Positions 12,040 through 22,439 of a stretch of 64,000 bases of DNA are shown piece after piece. Position numbers and translations under genes: made by a program. Within the stretch, counting starts at the first letter, position 1; each line of letters starts with the position of its first letter. The stretch covers positions 8,985,662 through 9,049,661 of the forward strand of contig NC_079970.1 of NCBI RefSeq assembly GCF_029852145.1, written 5' to 3'. The notes beneath the pieces were generated by a model, which saw only the letters and a list, made by a program, of their open reading frames with translations, was not told where the DNA came from and ran no database searches. Source of the DNA: Microplitis mediator (taxonomy: Eukaryota > Arthropoda > Insecta > Hymenoptera > Braconidae).

Positions 12040-12197
12040 CTACTTTACTGTCTCTATTTTGCGGCCTAGGCTGCAAAATGTCCCTTGACTGTACTTTTTC
12101 TCTACAACCGGACAAAAATGAAAGGGGCTGTAGAGAAAAGAATCACATTCTAGCTTGCCAACCGAAGATTTTGAGTAGTTTTTCAATTTAATTACTA

Positions 12198-12437
12198 CAC
12201 GGAGAGAAATAAATTATTCTATCTACAATACAAAATTTATAATTTTAACTATCTAAAATGGTAATAACATTTTTCAGTGGTTATGATAATTAGGTTAACT
12301 ATTGAAAATGATAACAGTTACAATTGATGATGGTAACGGTTACTATCGAAGATGCTAATTGTAATTATTAAAAATTATAATTGTTACAATCGAAGATGGT
12401 AACTATTACCATTCAAAATTGTAAAAATTCTTAACTA
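12198..12437 (+). mobile_element. CACGGAGAG-ended motif-array MITE, right end uncertain
   Basis: TA followed by CACGGAGAGAAATAAATT at 12196-12215 matches the terminal signature of many elements in this window. The interior repeats GATGGTAACTATTACCAT-like dyads (12300-12420). No matching CCGTG right terminus was found, so the border given is where the motif array stops. Confidence 0.55.
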
Positions 12438-12439
12438 AG

Positions 12440-12541
12440 AATGTATGTGTGCATGAGTGTGCTCGCGTGTGTGTGCACGTGTAAGTGCGTGGGTATATGT
12501 GTGTGTGTGTGTGTACATGTGTTCGTGCGGTTGGGTGTGCA
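12440..12541. repeat. TG-rich low-complexity tract
   Basis: Imperfect TG/GTGC repeats with interruptions. The 63-codon Cys/Val frame over it is spurious. Confidence 0.8.
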
Positions 12542-12543
12542 TG

Positions 12544-14035
12544 CTCTCTAAATCTGAAACAGTGATTTTTCACTGTTTCACAGTTATAAGTATACCGAGT
12601 GGTATACTTATAACCGTGAAACAGTGTATATTAGGGTGGCTCATTTGAAACGACTATTTTTTTTTTGCTCCATTGACGGAATATTGTTCTAGACATAAAA
12701 AAAAAATTTTCCACAAAATTTGAGCCCTTAATTTTAGTTTTAAGAACTCGCTAATTGAATTTGAAATTTTCCCATTCATTTAGCATGTAAAGTGGAGGTT
12801 TTTTTTTTTAATTATCTATAGCTCTGCTGCATTTCACGTTTTTTTACTGTCCATAGACAGAAGTTGTAGGGGAACCTTTATACTTCAAAAGTTCCTACAG
12901 TAAAATTTATGTGACAGGAACGGGGTCAGAGTTAAAAAATGTAAAAGTCGATTTTTATCGATTTTTGCGTATTTTTTGAGTTTTTCGTAGAAAATATTGT
13001 AGTTGCCGAAAAAAGGTAAGTGATAAATTTGTAGGAAATCAAATTTGCTACAAAAAAGGTCCTGTACGTCAAGGCTGTAAAATCTGTTGTTTCTGAAATA
13101 AATTGAATTATACATATGAAAATTCAAGATATCTTTGCAGTATATGGTTTGTTAAATTAATAATTTAATTTTCATTTATTAAATGTTTTTTTTGGACATC
13201 ATATTATTTTTTCATGAAAATATAACTTAAAAAAAATTTATCTATATGGGGAATTCCACGCCAAATCGGACGGTTTCAAAAATTGATTTTTCCGATTTTC
13301 TTCAATTTTTGGTATTGTTTAGTACCCCTCAAAAGAGGCTTTCCGGTAAATTTTGAGATCTTTTTGATTAATGGTTCAAAAAATATCGAATTTAAAAAAA
13401 AAAACCGCTCTTTTTATGGTTTTTTGATCATAACTTTCGTAATAATGGTCGGAATTCAATGTTTTTTTATTCCAAATTTTCGTTTTTAGTTGCCCTTTAC
13501 AGACAAAAATGCATAACAAATATACGAAATGTTTTTGATCGAGATGGCTTACAGGACCTTTTTTGTAGCAAGTTTGATTTCCTACAAATTTGTCATTTAC
13601 CTTTTTTCGGTAACTACAATATTTTCTACGAAAAACTCAAAAAATACGCAAAAATCGATAAAAATCGACTTTTACATTTTTTAACTCTGACCCCGTTCCT
13701 GTCACATAAATTTTACTGTAGGAACTTTTGAAGTATAAAGGTTCCCCTACAACTTCTGCCTATGGACAGTAAAAAAACGTGAAATGCAGCAGAGCTATAA
13801 ATAATTTAAAAAAAAAACCTCCACTTTACATGCTAAATGAATGGGAAAATTTCAAATTCAATTAGCGAGTTCTTAAAATTAAAATTAAGGGATCAAATTT
13901 TGTGGAAAATTTTTTTTTTATGTCTAGAACAATATTCCGTCAATGGAGCAAAAAAAAAAATAGTCGTTTCAAATGAGCCACCCTAGTGTATATACACTAC
14001 TTTTTAGTGGTTTTCACTGTTTCAGATTTAGAGAG
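12544..14035. mobile_element. CTCTCTAAA-ended MITE split by a hAT-like foldback element
   Basis: CTCTCTAAATCTGAAACAGTG at the left and CACTGTTTCAGATTTAGAGAG at the right are exact inverted partners but lie about 1.45 kb apart. The foldback element 12632-13985, with its 8-bp duplication, separates them. Without it the MITE would be about 130 bases, as the relative at 7118-7258. An inner dyad TATAAGTATACCGAGTGGTA is present. Confidence 0.75.
12632..13985. mobile_element. hAT-like long foldback element, 8-bp duplication GTGTATAT
   Basis: A 1,354-bp element flanked by GTGTATAT at 12624-12631 and 13986-13993. It starts TAGGGTGGCTCATTTGAAAC and ends with the complement. The arms are long (about 437 bases: 12632-13070 and 13549-13985) and nearly identical, around a spacer of about 480 bases with no coding capacity. 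The duplication fits the hAT preference for T at position 2 and A at position 7. The mirrored 80- and 90-codon frames inside the arms are artefacts. Relatives: 15112-18252 and 55263-56292. Confidence 0.85.
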
Positions 14036-14465
14036 TGAGTGCACGCGGGAATATGCATCTAATTTTTATTCATGGTCATATTTCCTATTACCTTAATTTT
14101 TTCGAGGTCATAATTTTGTCAAATGACACCAGGAACTGAATCACAGAAAAAAACCAACAAACAAACACACGGATGCTATTAAACAAAATAACTCTAAGGT
14201 AAATATATATCCAAGGATAACAATAGTTTTGACTTCCATGCATGAAATATCGATAATTATATATTTATAATAAATAATTATAATAATTATGTGACTTACC
14301 ATTATTTTATGATTTTCGTTCGATGACGTTACATTTTTTTGAATGTTTCCATTCATACATTATTTAAAAAATTAAATTCATTACGTAAGCGCACCATGAA
14401 AATTTTTTAATAAAAAGTCAATGTTGGCGCTGATTCTTCCAGTTCTTGATCAAATTTATTCAACG

Positions 14466-15053
14466 ATGGATCGTTGTAATAAAAAAAATATTTTAAAAAC
14501 ATTCACTATTATTATAACATTTTTATTCATTCCTGCTGAAGTAAACTGCGATATCATTCCTTTAAGCAATTTATCTGCTGGCGATATTATTAATGGGATC
14601 GATTTGAAAAACGAAACTAGTGAAATCGTCGGTAAACTATTCGATGGCAATATGATAACGAAGTATGTTAAAAGAGATAATACACGATATAATTCATGGC
14701 CGATCGAGAAAAACAAGATTACAATTTATAATTGCGAACAGATTAGTAACTCTAATTTTTACCCGGATATTCAATTTATTGATGCAAGAAAGAAAATTGA
14801 TAATGAGAGTTACAAATTGAATATTAATTTCCTAAGTATTAATGAAAGTTACGTTGATAAAAAGTATACTTGCATGGAACGTAAAACTTGTGAAGTCAAA
14901 GGTAGAGAAACAGTTTCCAATAATTTGACGAACGTATATAATATACCAGAATATATCAAGCAATTAGCTAACAAAACGGGAGTTTTTAAAATGAGAACTG
15001 AGGAAAAGACGTACTTTGTTTCGTCTATTCTGAAAGGTTACTGTTTACATCAG
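14466..15053 (+). CDS. Secreted glycoprotein-like protein, exon 1 (unrecognised family)
   Basis: First coding exon of a two-exon gene. I prefer the ATG at 14466 (GATGG context) over the in-frame ATG at 14421, because it places a classical signal peptide at the N-terminus: a short basic stretch (residues 3-11), a hydrophobic core (9-22, ILKTFTIIITFLFI) and likely cleavage around residues 24-28. The 196 codons hold six N-glycosylation sequons (NLS, NET, NES twice, NLT, NKT) and four cysteines after the signal (NCE, YTC, KTC, GYC), suggesting an extracellular disulfide-bonded protein. The exon ends in phase 0 at CAG|GTAAGAAG. A TTAATAAAAAG box at 14407-14417 could be a weak TATA element. I do not recognise the family. 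A venom, haemolymph or salivary role is possible but only a guess. Confidence 0.8.
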
Positions 15054-16192
15054 GTAAGAAGTTGTTAATTTCCCGCATGAAAAAACTATAAATTGTAAAA
15101 TATATATATATTAGACTACTTTTTTTTTGCGACTATTTTTTTTTTTCGCTCCCATCCCGAAATTTTGTTGGAAATACCCCTAAAAAACTTCCCTGAGAGT
15201 TTGAGCCCTTAAGATTAATATTAAGTACACGGAAAAAAATAAATAGAACTGGCTACCATGTCAGATAGTAGTCAGTGCCACCTGTAGAAAAAAAAAATTA
15301 AGATAGCAGTGGGTCCTATCTACGTAGTACTGGCTACTCTCTACATTATACTCAGCGCCATGTCGGATGTTGCTCACTACTATCCTACATATTACACTCT
15401 TACATATTGCCCAGTTCTATGTACATAGCAGCCAGTCGTATGTCAGATAGCAGAGGTTACTTTTTGCACATATTACTCACTGCTATCTGCAGATAGCGCC
15501 TGCGTCTATTTTTACATATTGCTGGTTACTGTGTATCATAGTAGAGAGTTCTATGTAAAATAGCAATGAGTACTATCTGAGATATTTTTTTCCGTAACAA
15601 CTTGAATAATTTTTTTTAGGGATGGCGCTAGTATTTATTACTGACAACGAACAAATAAAATTATTATCATAACTAAATTATTTATGACTTATTCAACTAC
15701 GTTTACGTCTTTAAATATATAATTATTAATTATATATGATATTTTTTTTTATTTGTTTACATTTATTTGTATTACGTATTTAAAAATATAATTATATCAT
15801 ATGAGTTAGTTAATTAATGAACACTTAAATTTTAAATTTTATTTTATAAAATAAATTTTTTTCATTTATGTTAATAAATTTATTATTAATTATTATTATT
15901 ATTATATATTTATTAATAATATATTTATTAATAATTATTATTATTATAAATTTAATAACAATAATTATTGTTATAATAAACGTAATATAATTATAAACGA
16001 ATAAAAAAAATATCATATATAATTATATATTTAAATACTTAAACGTAATTGAATAAGTTGTAATTAATTTAGTTATGATAATAATTTTATTTGTTCGTTG
16101 TCAGTAATAAATACTAGCGCCATCCCTAAAAAAAATTATTCAAGTTGTTACGGAAAAAAATATCTCAGATAGTACTCATTGCTATCTTACAT

Positions 16193-17027
16193 CCCGACTA
16201 GAATTTCTTCCTGATTTGCCTGAAGTACCATAAGGATCTTATCAGGTTAATATAAGGTTTGCCTTATTAGGGCGAACCTGACAAGTTCCAGATCAGAACC
16301 TCGTCAGGATATCCTTATACAAAAAAAAGTTATTTGTCATCGGGTTAACCTGGCGAGTTCCTGATCAGGACCTTATCTGGATATCCTTATTCAAAAAATA
16401 GTTATCCCATCCCTTTAAATATTTCATTTACAGGCTAAAAATTAAAAAAAGTACAAAAGAATATTATATAAAAATCACGTCAATCATTGTAGCACAGATT
16501 TTTTACCTCTTCATCAATTATTCTTTGACATCATAATGAATATTATATTTACACTTTCAAAATCACTTGTGTATGTCAGCCCAGTGGATAGCATCGAGGA
16601 CTTTGAATCGAAAGGACGCAGGTTCGAGCCCAGCAGTTATCGGAATTTTTTTAATCAATAATATAAATATGTTTACTCCCTCTAATTAATGCTTTCAATA
16701 CAATAGATAACGTTCTCGATCGAATTAAAATTCTCTTATTTTTTTTTGCAATTAAATATTTTTTTAAAAATAATTACTAATAAGGTAATCCTGATAAGGA
16801 TTTGATGAGGATATCCTGGTAAAGACCTGATAAGGCATTCCTGATAAGGACGTGATGAAGATATCCTGGTAAGGTCCTGATAAGGCAATCCCGATAAGGA
16901 CCTCATGGGTCTTAAGCGTTACATCCATATCAGGATCCTCGTCAGGATACCCTGATCGGGACCTTATTTGAAATAAGGTTAACCCGATAAGAACCTCGTC
17001 AGGCCCTTATGAAAAATTCTAGTCGGG
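16193..17027. mobile_element. CCCGACTAG-ended MITE, AT duplication, with tRNA-like insert
   Basis: CCCGACTAGAATTT at 16193 and AAATTCTAGTCGGG ending at 17027, flanked by AT (16191-16192 and 17028-17029). Its host's opposite arm contains the uninterrupted site (TTACATAGAACTCT in reverse), which confirms the borders. Both sub-terminal regions are arrays of CCTGATAAGGACCTGATGAG-like motifs. The middle (16430-16780) is AT-rich and contains the tRNA-like block. Confidence 0.85.
16571..16640 (+). pseudogene. tRNA-derived sequence (tRNA-Gln-like, decayed)
   Basis: TCAGCCCAGTGGATAGC matches a Pol III A box and GGTTCGAGCCC a B box, at tRNA spacing. Between them GGACTTTGAATC resembles the anticodon arm of tRNA-Gln (anticodon TTG), but the 3' side of that stem (GAAAGG) no longer pairs well and the acceptor stem is not recognisable. 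It is followed by a T-run at about 16645. Best read as a SINE head or tRNA relic carried inside a MITE, not a functional tRNA gene. Confidence 0.6.
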
Positions 17028-18310
17028 ATAGAACTCTCTACTATGATACACAGTAACCAGCAATATGTAAAAATAGACGCAGGCGCTATCTGCAGATAGC
17101 AGTGAGTAATATGTGCAAAAAGTAACCTCTGCTATCTGACATACGACTGGCTGCTATGTACATAGAACTGGGCAATATGTAAGAGTGTAATATGTAGGAT
17201 AGTAGTGAGCAACATCCGACATGGCGCTGAGTATAATGTAGAGAGTAGCCAGTACTACGTAGATAGGACCCACTGCTATCTCAATTTTTTTTTTCTACAG
17301 ATGGCACTGACTACTATCTGACATGGTAGCTAGTTCTACTTATTTTTTTCCGTGTACTTTCCCAGAGCAGGTGAAGATTTCCCATTTAAAATACACGTAA
17401 ACTTGGGTTTTTATTCTATAACTCCGTGGCATTTTATGATATCATCTCGCCCAAAGTCGAGATTTTCTCAAAATTAAATGCTCTTCAAAAGTGCCCATTG
17501 TCGCAAAGTCGTACTTCATACGGGTGGGGTAGTACGGACCGCTAAACCGAATTTTTTCATAGAATTCTTGTTCTTTCTCTCTTTATCTCATAAACAACAA
17601 GACCTACAGAAAAAATGTAAATCACAATTTTATAGGAAATTTAATTTCCTATAAAAAGGTCTTTAGCACCAAATCACTACGATTGATATTTTCTGAGATA
17701 TCAATTATTAAAGTTTACGTAGCATTGAATTCCCATAAATATCGAATCAAGTCTTAGAAAATATTGATTTTTTATTTGACTAATATCTCAGAAAATATCA
17801 ATCTGAGTGATTCGGTGCTAAGGACTTTTTTTTGTAGAAAATGAAATTTCCTATAAAATTGTCATTTACATTTTTTTTGTAGGTCTTGTTGTTTATGAGA
17901 TAATGAGAGAAAAAACAAGAATACTATGAAAAAATTCGGCTTAGTGGTCTGTACTACCCCACCCGTATGAGTTACGACTTCGCGACAATGGGCACTTTTG
18001 AAGAGCATTTAATTTTGAGAAAATCTCTTTGGGCGAGATGATATCATAAAATACCACGGAGTTATAGAAGTTTGAAAAATAAAAACCCAAGTTTACTCGT
18101 ATTTTAAATGGGAAATCTTCACCTGCTCTGGGAAAGTACTTGATATTAATATTAAGGGCTCAAACTCTCAGGGAATTTTTCGGGGGGTATTTCCAACAAA
18201 ATTTCGGGATGGGAGCGAAAAAAAAAAATCGTCGCAAAAAAAAAGCAGTCTAATATATATATTATATATATGTGGCAAGTATGTGATAAATATACGGCAG
18301 CCAAAATATT

Positions 18311-19285
18311 TAGGGGAGTGGGGGGCAAAGTGGGCCGCTTAAGGAAAATAATTATAATATCATTAATTTTTTGTACGTGTTTACTTCTGTTTGGACCCCT
18401 GATACTTACTTTCACTTCATTATGCTGAGTCCATTAAAATTGAAAAATTGAAAATTAGGGGCAAAGTGGGCCCTCCAAATACTTTCGGATTTGTTTTTTT
18501 TTTATCCTTTACACGTGTGATATTTGCAAATAACTATAAAAAAATTGTATTTTAATAATGTAAAAAATCATTGCAACAGTCTGCTGCGATATAATTTGAA
18601 ACGTACACGGAGAAAAAAATAGAGCTCCTCGAACGATCTAAAGTATAGCAACTCGTAGATCGTTACCACAACAATATGTATACTTATGGTGACAATACCG
18701 TATCGTTTCTGTAACTATCTATTAGATAGCTGTGAGCCCTATACGACTTTCCGTATAGTCGTCACCTCACACGGCACCACCTAACCTACTTAAGCATCCA
18801 TTTTCGCGTCTATTTTGTGTATCGGGTATAATTGTTGCTAGCAGACGCTTAATAAATAAATTATTTAAAGATTTTTAAAAGTCTCATATCATTTGCAACG
18901 CATGTGACGTCGAATAGGGCTCAGAACGATACGGTATAGGTCTCAGAGCTATCTACCGTATTGTTGTCAGAACGATACAGTAGATCGTTGCAGTAACAAT
19001 CTAGTAGATAACTTTTTCGTATTGTTACTATAACTATACAGTATACTTCTCAGAACAATATTTTCTTCTCCGTGTAACCTTATTATCTTTCACTTTCTTA
19101 ATGAATTATATTTAATGAACAGTTTGGGTGGTCTATTTTAGCTCTCATTATATAAGAAATTTCGATAAGCTTATTATCCGTCCGAATTTATTGCCGTATA
19201 GAAAATTTTGAGGGGCCTACTTTGCCTCCATATTTTTTGAAGATTTTAAATTTTCAAGAGGCCCACTTTGCCCTCTCCTCTCCTA
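18311..19285. mobile_element. TAGGGGAG-ended element interrupted by a CACGG MITE
   Basis: The left end TAGGGGAGTGGGGGGCAAAG and the right end, read in reverse as TAGGAGAGGAGAGGGCAAAG, are imperfect inverted partners, each followed by TGGGCC. A TATT flank on each side may be the duplication. The MITE 18606-19074 is inserted in the middle. Non-coding. Confidence 0.75.
18606..19074. mobile_element. CACGGAGAAAAA MITE, TA duplication
   Basis: TA, then CACGGAGAAAAAAATAGAGC at the left and TTTTCTTCTCCGTG, then TA, at the right. The 469-bp interior is an array of AACGATACGGTATAG / AGATCGTT dyads with alternating orientation. Nested in the TAGGGGAG element. Confidence 0.85.
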
Positions 19286-19904
19286 TATTTACAAATATAT
19301 GTTTTTTACATATATTGAATTATGTATTTTTTCGCATATAAAATTTTTCCATGCGGGTTTAATCAGTATTGGGAATTATGTATAAGAAAACTTGGGTTCA
19401 AATCAGATACGATCAAATTTCCATGTTCGGGGTAAAATGTATAACACATGTTACAGTGCCATAGTGGAGAAAGTAGTATATTATACACCAAGAGTAAAAA
19501 ATAGGATATTCCAACCCAAGTGAATGATTGCCAATTGGTGGCAAATATCCGCAAACTGACGACGGATCAGATGTCGGTGGGATCAATTTGTAGAAAACAC
19601 TTGTCGTGGTATAAAATTGTTGAGACCAGTTAATGGCACACGGTCAGCCCTCATCTACGGCTTGAGCAGTAAAATTCACCCTGGTATCAAATCGTTTTGT
19701 TTCATCCCTTGTCACATAATACAATAATTTCGCTAAAAATGTTCGTTTAAGGGTCTCAGAAAGTAGATGACTAATAGACTTTCGTGTACTGTAGCTATTC
19801 TACTGATGTTCACAATTTTAGAGAACTAAACTCCTACTAGTAAACAGTTGAAATGTTTAAGTATGTTAAGAATTCTGGAGTAGCAACATAGGCTAATCAG
19901 CCTA

Positions 19905-20851
19905 CACTGTTGAAAAAAATTTGAATATTACAATATAAAAAGAATTAAATTTTCATAACTAGATATTTGAATTGTATTTCCAATAAAAAAAGCTTCAAAT
20001 TTAATATACGTAATTTAGTAATCAAGCTGGTATTTAAAATTAAGACAAAAAATATGAATTTTAATAAACGTACTCAAAATTTATACTTGTTTTTCAAATT
20101 TTCAAACTAAGTATTGAAAATTCTAAGACATTTTGAATTTTAATAATTCCATTTGAAATTTCATAATACTTATTTGAAAATTCAAATGCTTGTATATGCA
20201 ATTTCTGCGCGTGACGTGCTGCGCGTTCAGTAATCAAGGATTGTGTAGTAAAATATATAATATCTGTGTGAGTAATGTGAGCGGTGTACATCAGACTTTA
20301 TTATTGTTAAGTTTTTCTTTCCTCAATAATATAAAGTAAATAAAACTTGTGACTGAACTGAACATCATTGACAGTATGATAAATGATAAAATGATACAGT
20401 ATTAAATGTGATATACACTGTTAAAGTAATTGTTTGAATTTTCAAAACATTGTATATAACGCAATAAACACATACAATTGTGTTTGAAATTTCATTGTAA
20501 CGATCGTATAGAATTTAAAATACACGCTTTTGAATTTTAAAATAAACGCTTCAGATTTTCAAATACATTTATTTAAAAATTAAAAAGAAAGTATTTGAAA
20601 ATTTAAAAAAAAGTATTTGAAAATTCAAAAAGAAGTATTTGAATTTAAAAAAAAAAGTATTTGAATATTAAAAAACTTGTATTTGAAAATTCAAAAAGAA
20701 GTATTTGAAAATCCAAAGTGTTAATTTGAAAATTCAAAAACTTGTATTTTAAATTCTATGTGAAATTATTAATGAAAGTTCAAACACAAATGTATGTGTT
20801 TATTGCGTTATATACAATGTTTTGAAAATTCAAACAATTTTTTTAAGAGTG
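19905..20851. mobile_element. CACTGTTGAAAAA motif-array MITE, TA duplication
   Basis: TA then CACTGTTGAAAAAAATTTGA on the left; TTTTTTTAAGAGTG then TA on the right. The interior repeats GTATTTGAAAATTCAAA about ten times with drift (clearest at 20565-20750). An internal inverted pair lies at 20431-20490 and 20766-20836 (TTTTGAAAATTCAAAC and ACAATGTTTTG-type blocks), suggesting an internal duplication or a second nested copy. Last repeat in the gene's intron, about 150 bases upstream of exon 2. Confidence 0.7.
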
Positions 20852-21001
20852 TAAATGTGGCATCTGCCCCTAAAAATCGTAAATGAATATTTTTGGGCAA
20901 AACAAACCTGAAAGACTTTTTGGAAAAATTGTTTTCATAGTTTATATTACCTCTATTTCTTGTGACTCTTGAGAATTTCATGTATTGATTTTCATTTACA
21001 G

Positions 21002-21259
21002 GTTCAGGTTTTCGTACGTCCTGAGCGAACAAATGGAAGCCGTGATCTCTCTAAAAAAACTCCAGTCCACATTGGTCGAGTTTCAGTAGCAAATAACAAC
21101 AAAACACTTGAAACCTGGGTCAACGATTATTTAAACGGCGCACATCAATCATTATTCAATATGACTTTGCTAAATAGAATGATTATCTTCGAACAAATCA
21201 AAAATGTGACCGTTATTAACCTTCAATTAGAACCACTCCCGGCATTGCCGCCTCAGTAA
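21002..21259 (+). CDS. Secreted glycoprotein-like protein, exon 2 (C-terminal part)
   Basis: Starts directly after the acceptor TTTTCATTTACAG in phase 0, so exon 1 ...CLHQ continues as VQVFVRPERTNG. It adds 85 residues and stops at TAA (21257-21259), giving about 281 residues in total. It carries four further sequons (NGS, NKT, NMT, NVT), no cysteine, and a proline-rich tail ending LPALPPQ. Codon use and composition match exon 1. A polyadenylation signal follows 22 bases after the stop. The phase, the splice consensus on both sides and the sequons on both exons support one gene. Additional short exons hidden in the intron cannot be excluded. Confidence 0.78.
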   Translation, partial: VQVFVRPERTNGSRDLSKKTPVHIGRVSVANNNKTLETWVNDYLNGAHQSLFNMTLLNRMIIFEQIKNVTVINLQLEPLPALPPQ

Positions 21260-21281
21260 CAATAACTACTATTTAGAAAAA

Positions 21282-21287
21282 AATAAA
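21282..21287 (+). terminator. AATAAA polyadenylation signal
   Basis: Canonical AATAAA shortly after the stop codon of exon 2. A CACGGAGAG MITE begins only four bases later (21291), so the cleavage site and downstream element probably lie within that insertion. Confidence 0.6.
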
Positions 21288-21290
21288 CTA

Positions 21291-21451
21291 CACGGAGAGA
21301 AATTTATAGTGACAATTACAATCGACTATGGGATAGTTCCCATAAAGTATGGTAACTAGTTTTTTTGAAATATCGATTGTCGGAATGATACTCATACAAA
21401 TCATGGTAACAATTTCCATTCCCATTTGTATAGTTCTCATTCTTTTCCGAT
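21291..21451. mobile_element. CACGGAGAG MITE immediately 3' of the gene
   Basis: TA then CACGGAGAGAAATTTATAG. The right end TTCTTTTCCGAT is a degenerate form of TTTCCGTG. The interior motif GGGATAGTTCCCATA is close to that of the element at 26732-27455. Confidence 0.55.
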
Positions 21452-21654
21452 ATGGAAATAGTTTTATATAATTAGTGTAATCTGTACTTATAATATTCGT
21501 AGTCTACCATAAAAAAAATTAAGATCATATTTTAAAAACAAAGCTATGTAATTTATAAAAACTATAACTTAATATAATAAATTTTGTCGTGGTTAATTTT
21601 ATTTTTACCAAGAAAAATATTATTGATTCATGAAATTTCTTTCTAGCAATTCGG

Positions 21655-22108
21655 CACTGAAAAAGAAGTGTTTTTCCTCCCGGAATCCAAAGTATTATCG
21701 ATCCAGTTTTCCTATAGTAAGTAAACGTATTCTTCCTGTAAGAAACCTGGTATAATTCCCATAGCAATACCGAGTTTTCTTGAGGGACTAAAACTTTATA
21801 CTGCTTTACTATAGCAAATATTGTGGTGTCTCTAGCACTTGCATACTTATCTTGTAGCAATTTTTGTTTCCCGCATTTTTACTTGAGGTTATAATAAAAA
21901 ATTCTCCTATCTACATACATTCATGCATGCCAATAAAGTAAGGTTAAGTTTTTTTTATTTTAATTGTGGTATTGTGCCTACAGCAATACTGAGTTTTGCT
22001 ACAGTCAGTATACGTATTGCTCTGTGAAATAAACTTTGGTGTTCTTACAAGAATAACAGTATTGCTACCAGAATAGAACATTTACTGGGACGAAAAAAAC
22101 TTCCAGTG
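21655..22108. mobile_element. Possible CACTG...CAGTG MITE
   Basis: CACTGAAAAAGAAG at the left and, in reverse, CACTGGAAGTTTTTTTCG at the right. Inside, AGCAATACCGAGTTTT-like motifs recur at about 21762 and 21980, with several ATAGCAA / GTATTGCT dyads. The flanks are not TA, and the 111-codon minus-strand frame overlapping its left part is probably spurious. Confidence 0.4.
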
Positions 22109-22439
22109 TGAAAATGAAAATTTTGTTGCACCAAGTAAATAATTACCTTGAAATTTTTTTCTCCTCAAGCCAACATATTTTTACGTTTAAATCGAAAATT
22201 TTTTTATTTATTTAAAGGTTTATTTGTCAACATGAGAGAGATTTTTTTAATAAAGATGTGTCAATTTTTTGTAGTAATATTGCATTTTTTTGTTTGGAGA
22301 AAACAAGATTTCTTACAATAAGTACTATTAAAAAAAAATTGATTCAAATTTAAATTGTTAACTTTAGTTGCATTACCAAAGCAGTTGACCACCCAGTGTT
22401 TTTCTATTAATGTCTACTTAAATGTCGTCTGAAAAACAT

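Larger units (their letters stand above)
15228..17354. mobile_element. CACGGAAAAA foldback MITE, TA duplication, itself interrupted
   Basis: TA at 15226-15227 and 17355-17356 flank CACGGAAAAAAATAAATAGA and its complement. Apart from the insertion at 16193-17027 the element is a giant palindrome centred near 15872. The arms are arrays of TACTATCTG / CAGATAGTA motifs (for example GATAGCAGTGAGTACTATC). The central part (15594-16150) contains GATGGCGCTAGTATTTATTA and its complement around very AT-rich sequence. No coding capacity. Confidence 0.85.
15112..18252. mobile_element. hAT-like foldback element interrupted by a second element
   Basis: Ends TAGACT(A/G)CTTTTTTTTTGCGAC and its complement, with ATATATAT on each side (8 bp, but in AT-repeat DNA so weak evidence). 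Excluding the inserted element at 15228-17354 it is about 1 kb and almost entirely palindromic. The right arm preserves, in reverse, the exact uninterrupted sequence of the insertion site (AAGTACTTTCCC). It shares TTTGAGCCCTTAA, AGATTTCCCATTTAAAATAC and TTTTATGATATC blocks with the element at 55263-56292. No transposase. Confidence 0.8.
15054..21001 (+). other. Intron of the secreted-protein gene, filled with nested transposons
   Basis: Begins GTAAGAAG and ends TTTTCATTTACAG, a canonical GT-AG intron of 5,948 bases in phase 0. It contains a nested hAT-like foldback complex (15112-18252), a TAGGGGAG-ended element with a MITE inside it (18311-19285) and a TTTGAAAATTCAAA motif-array MITE (19905-20851). 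These leave well under 2 kb of ordinary intron sequence, mainly 19286-19904. Confidence 0.75.

Noticed and set aside
12885..13731. Two frames sharing a long C-terminal sequence on opposite strands
   Set aside because: They come from the two identical arms of the foldback element 12632-13985.
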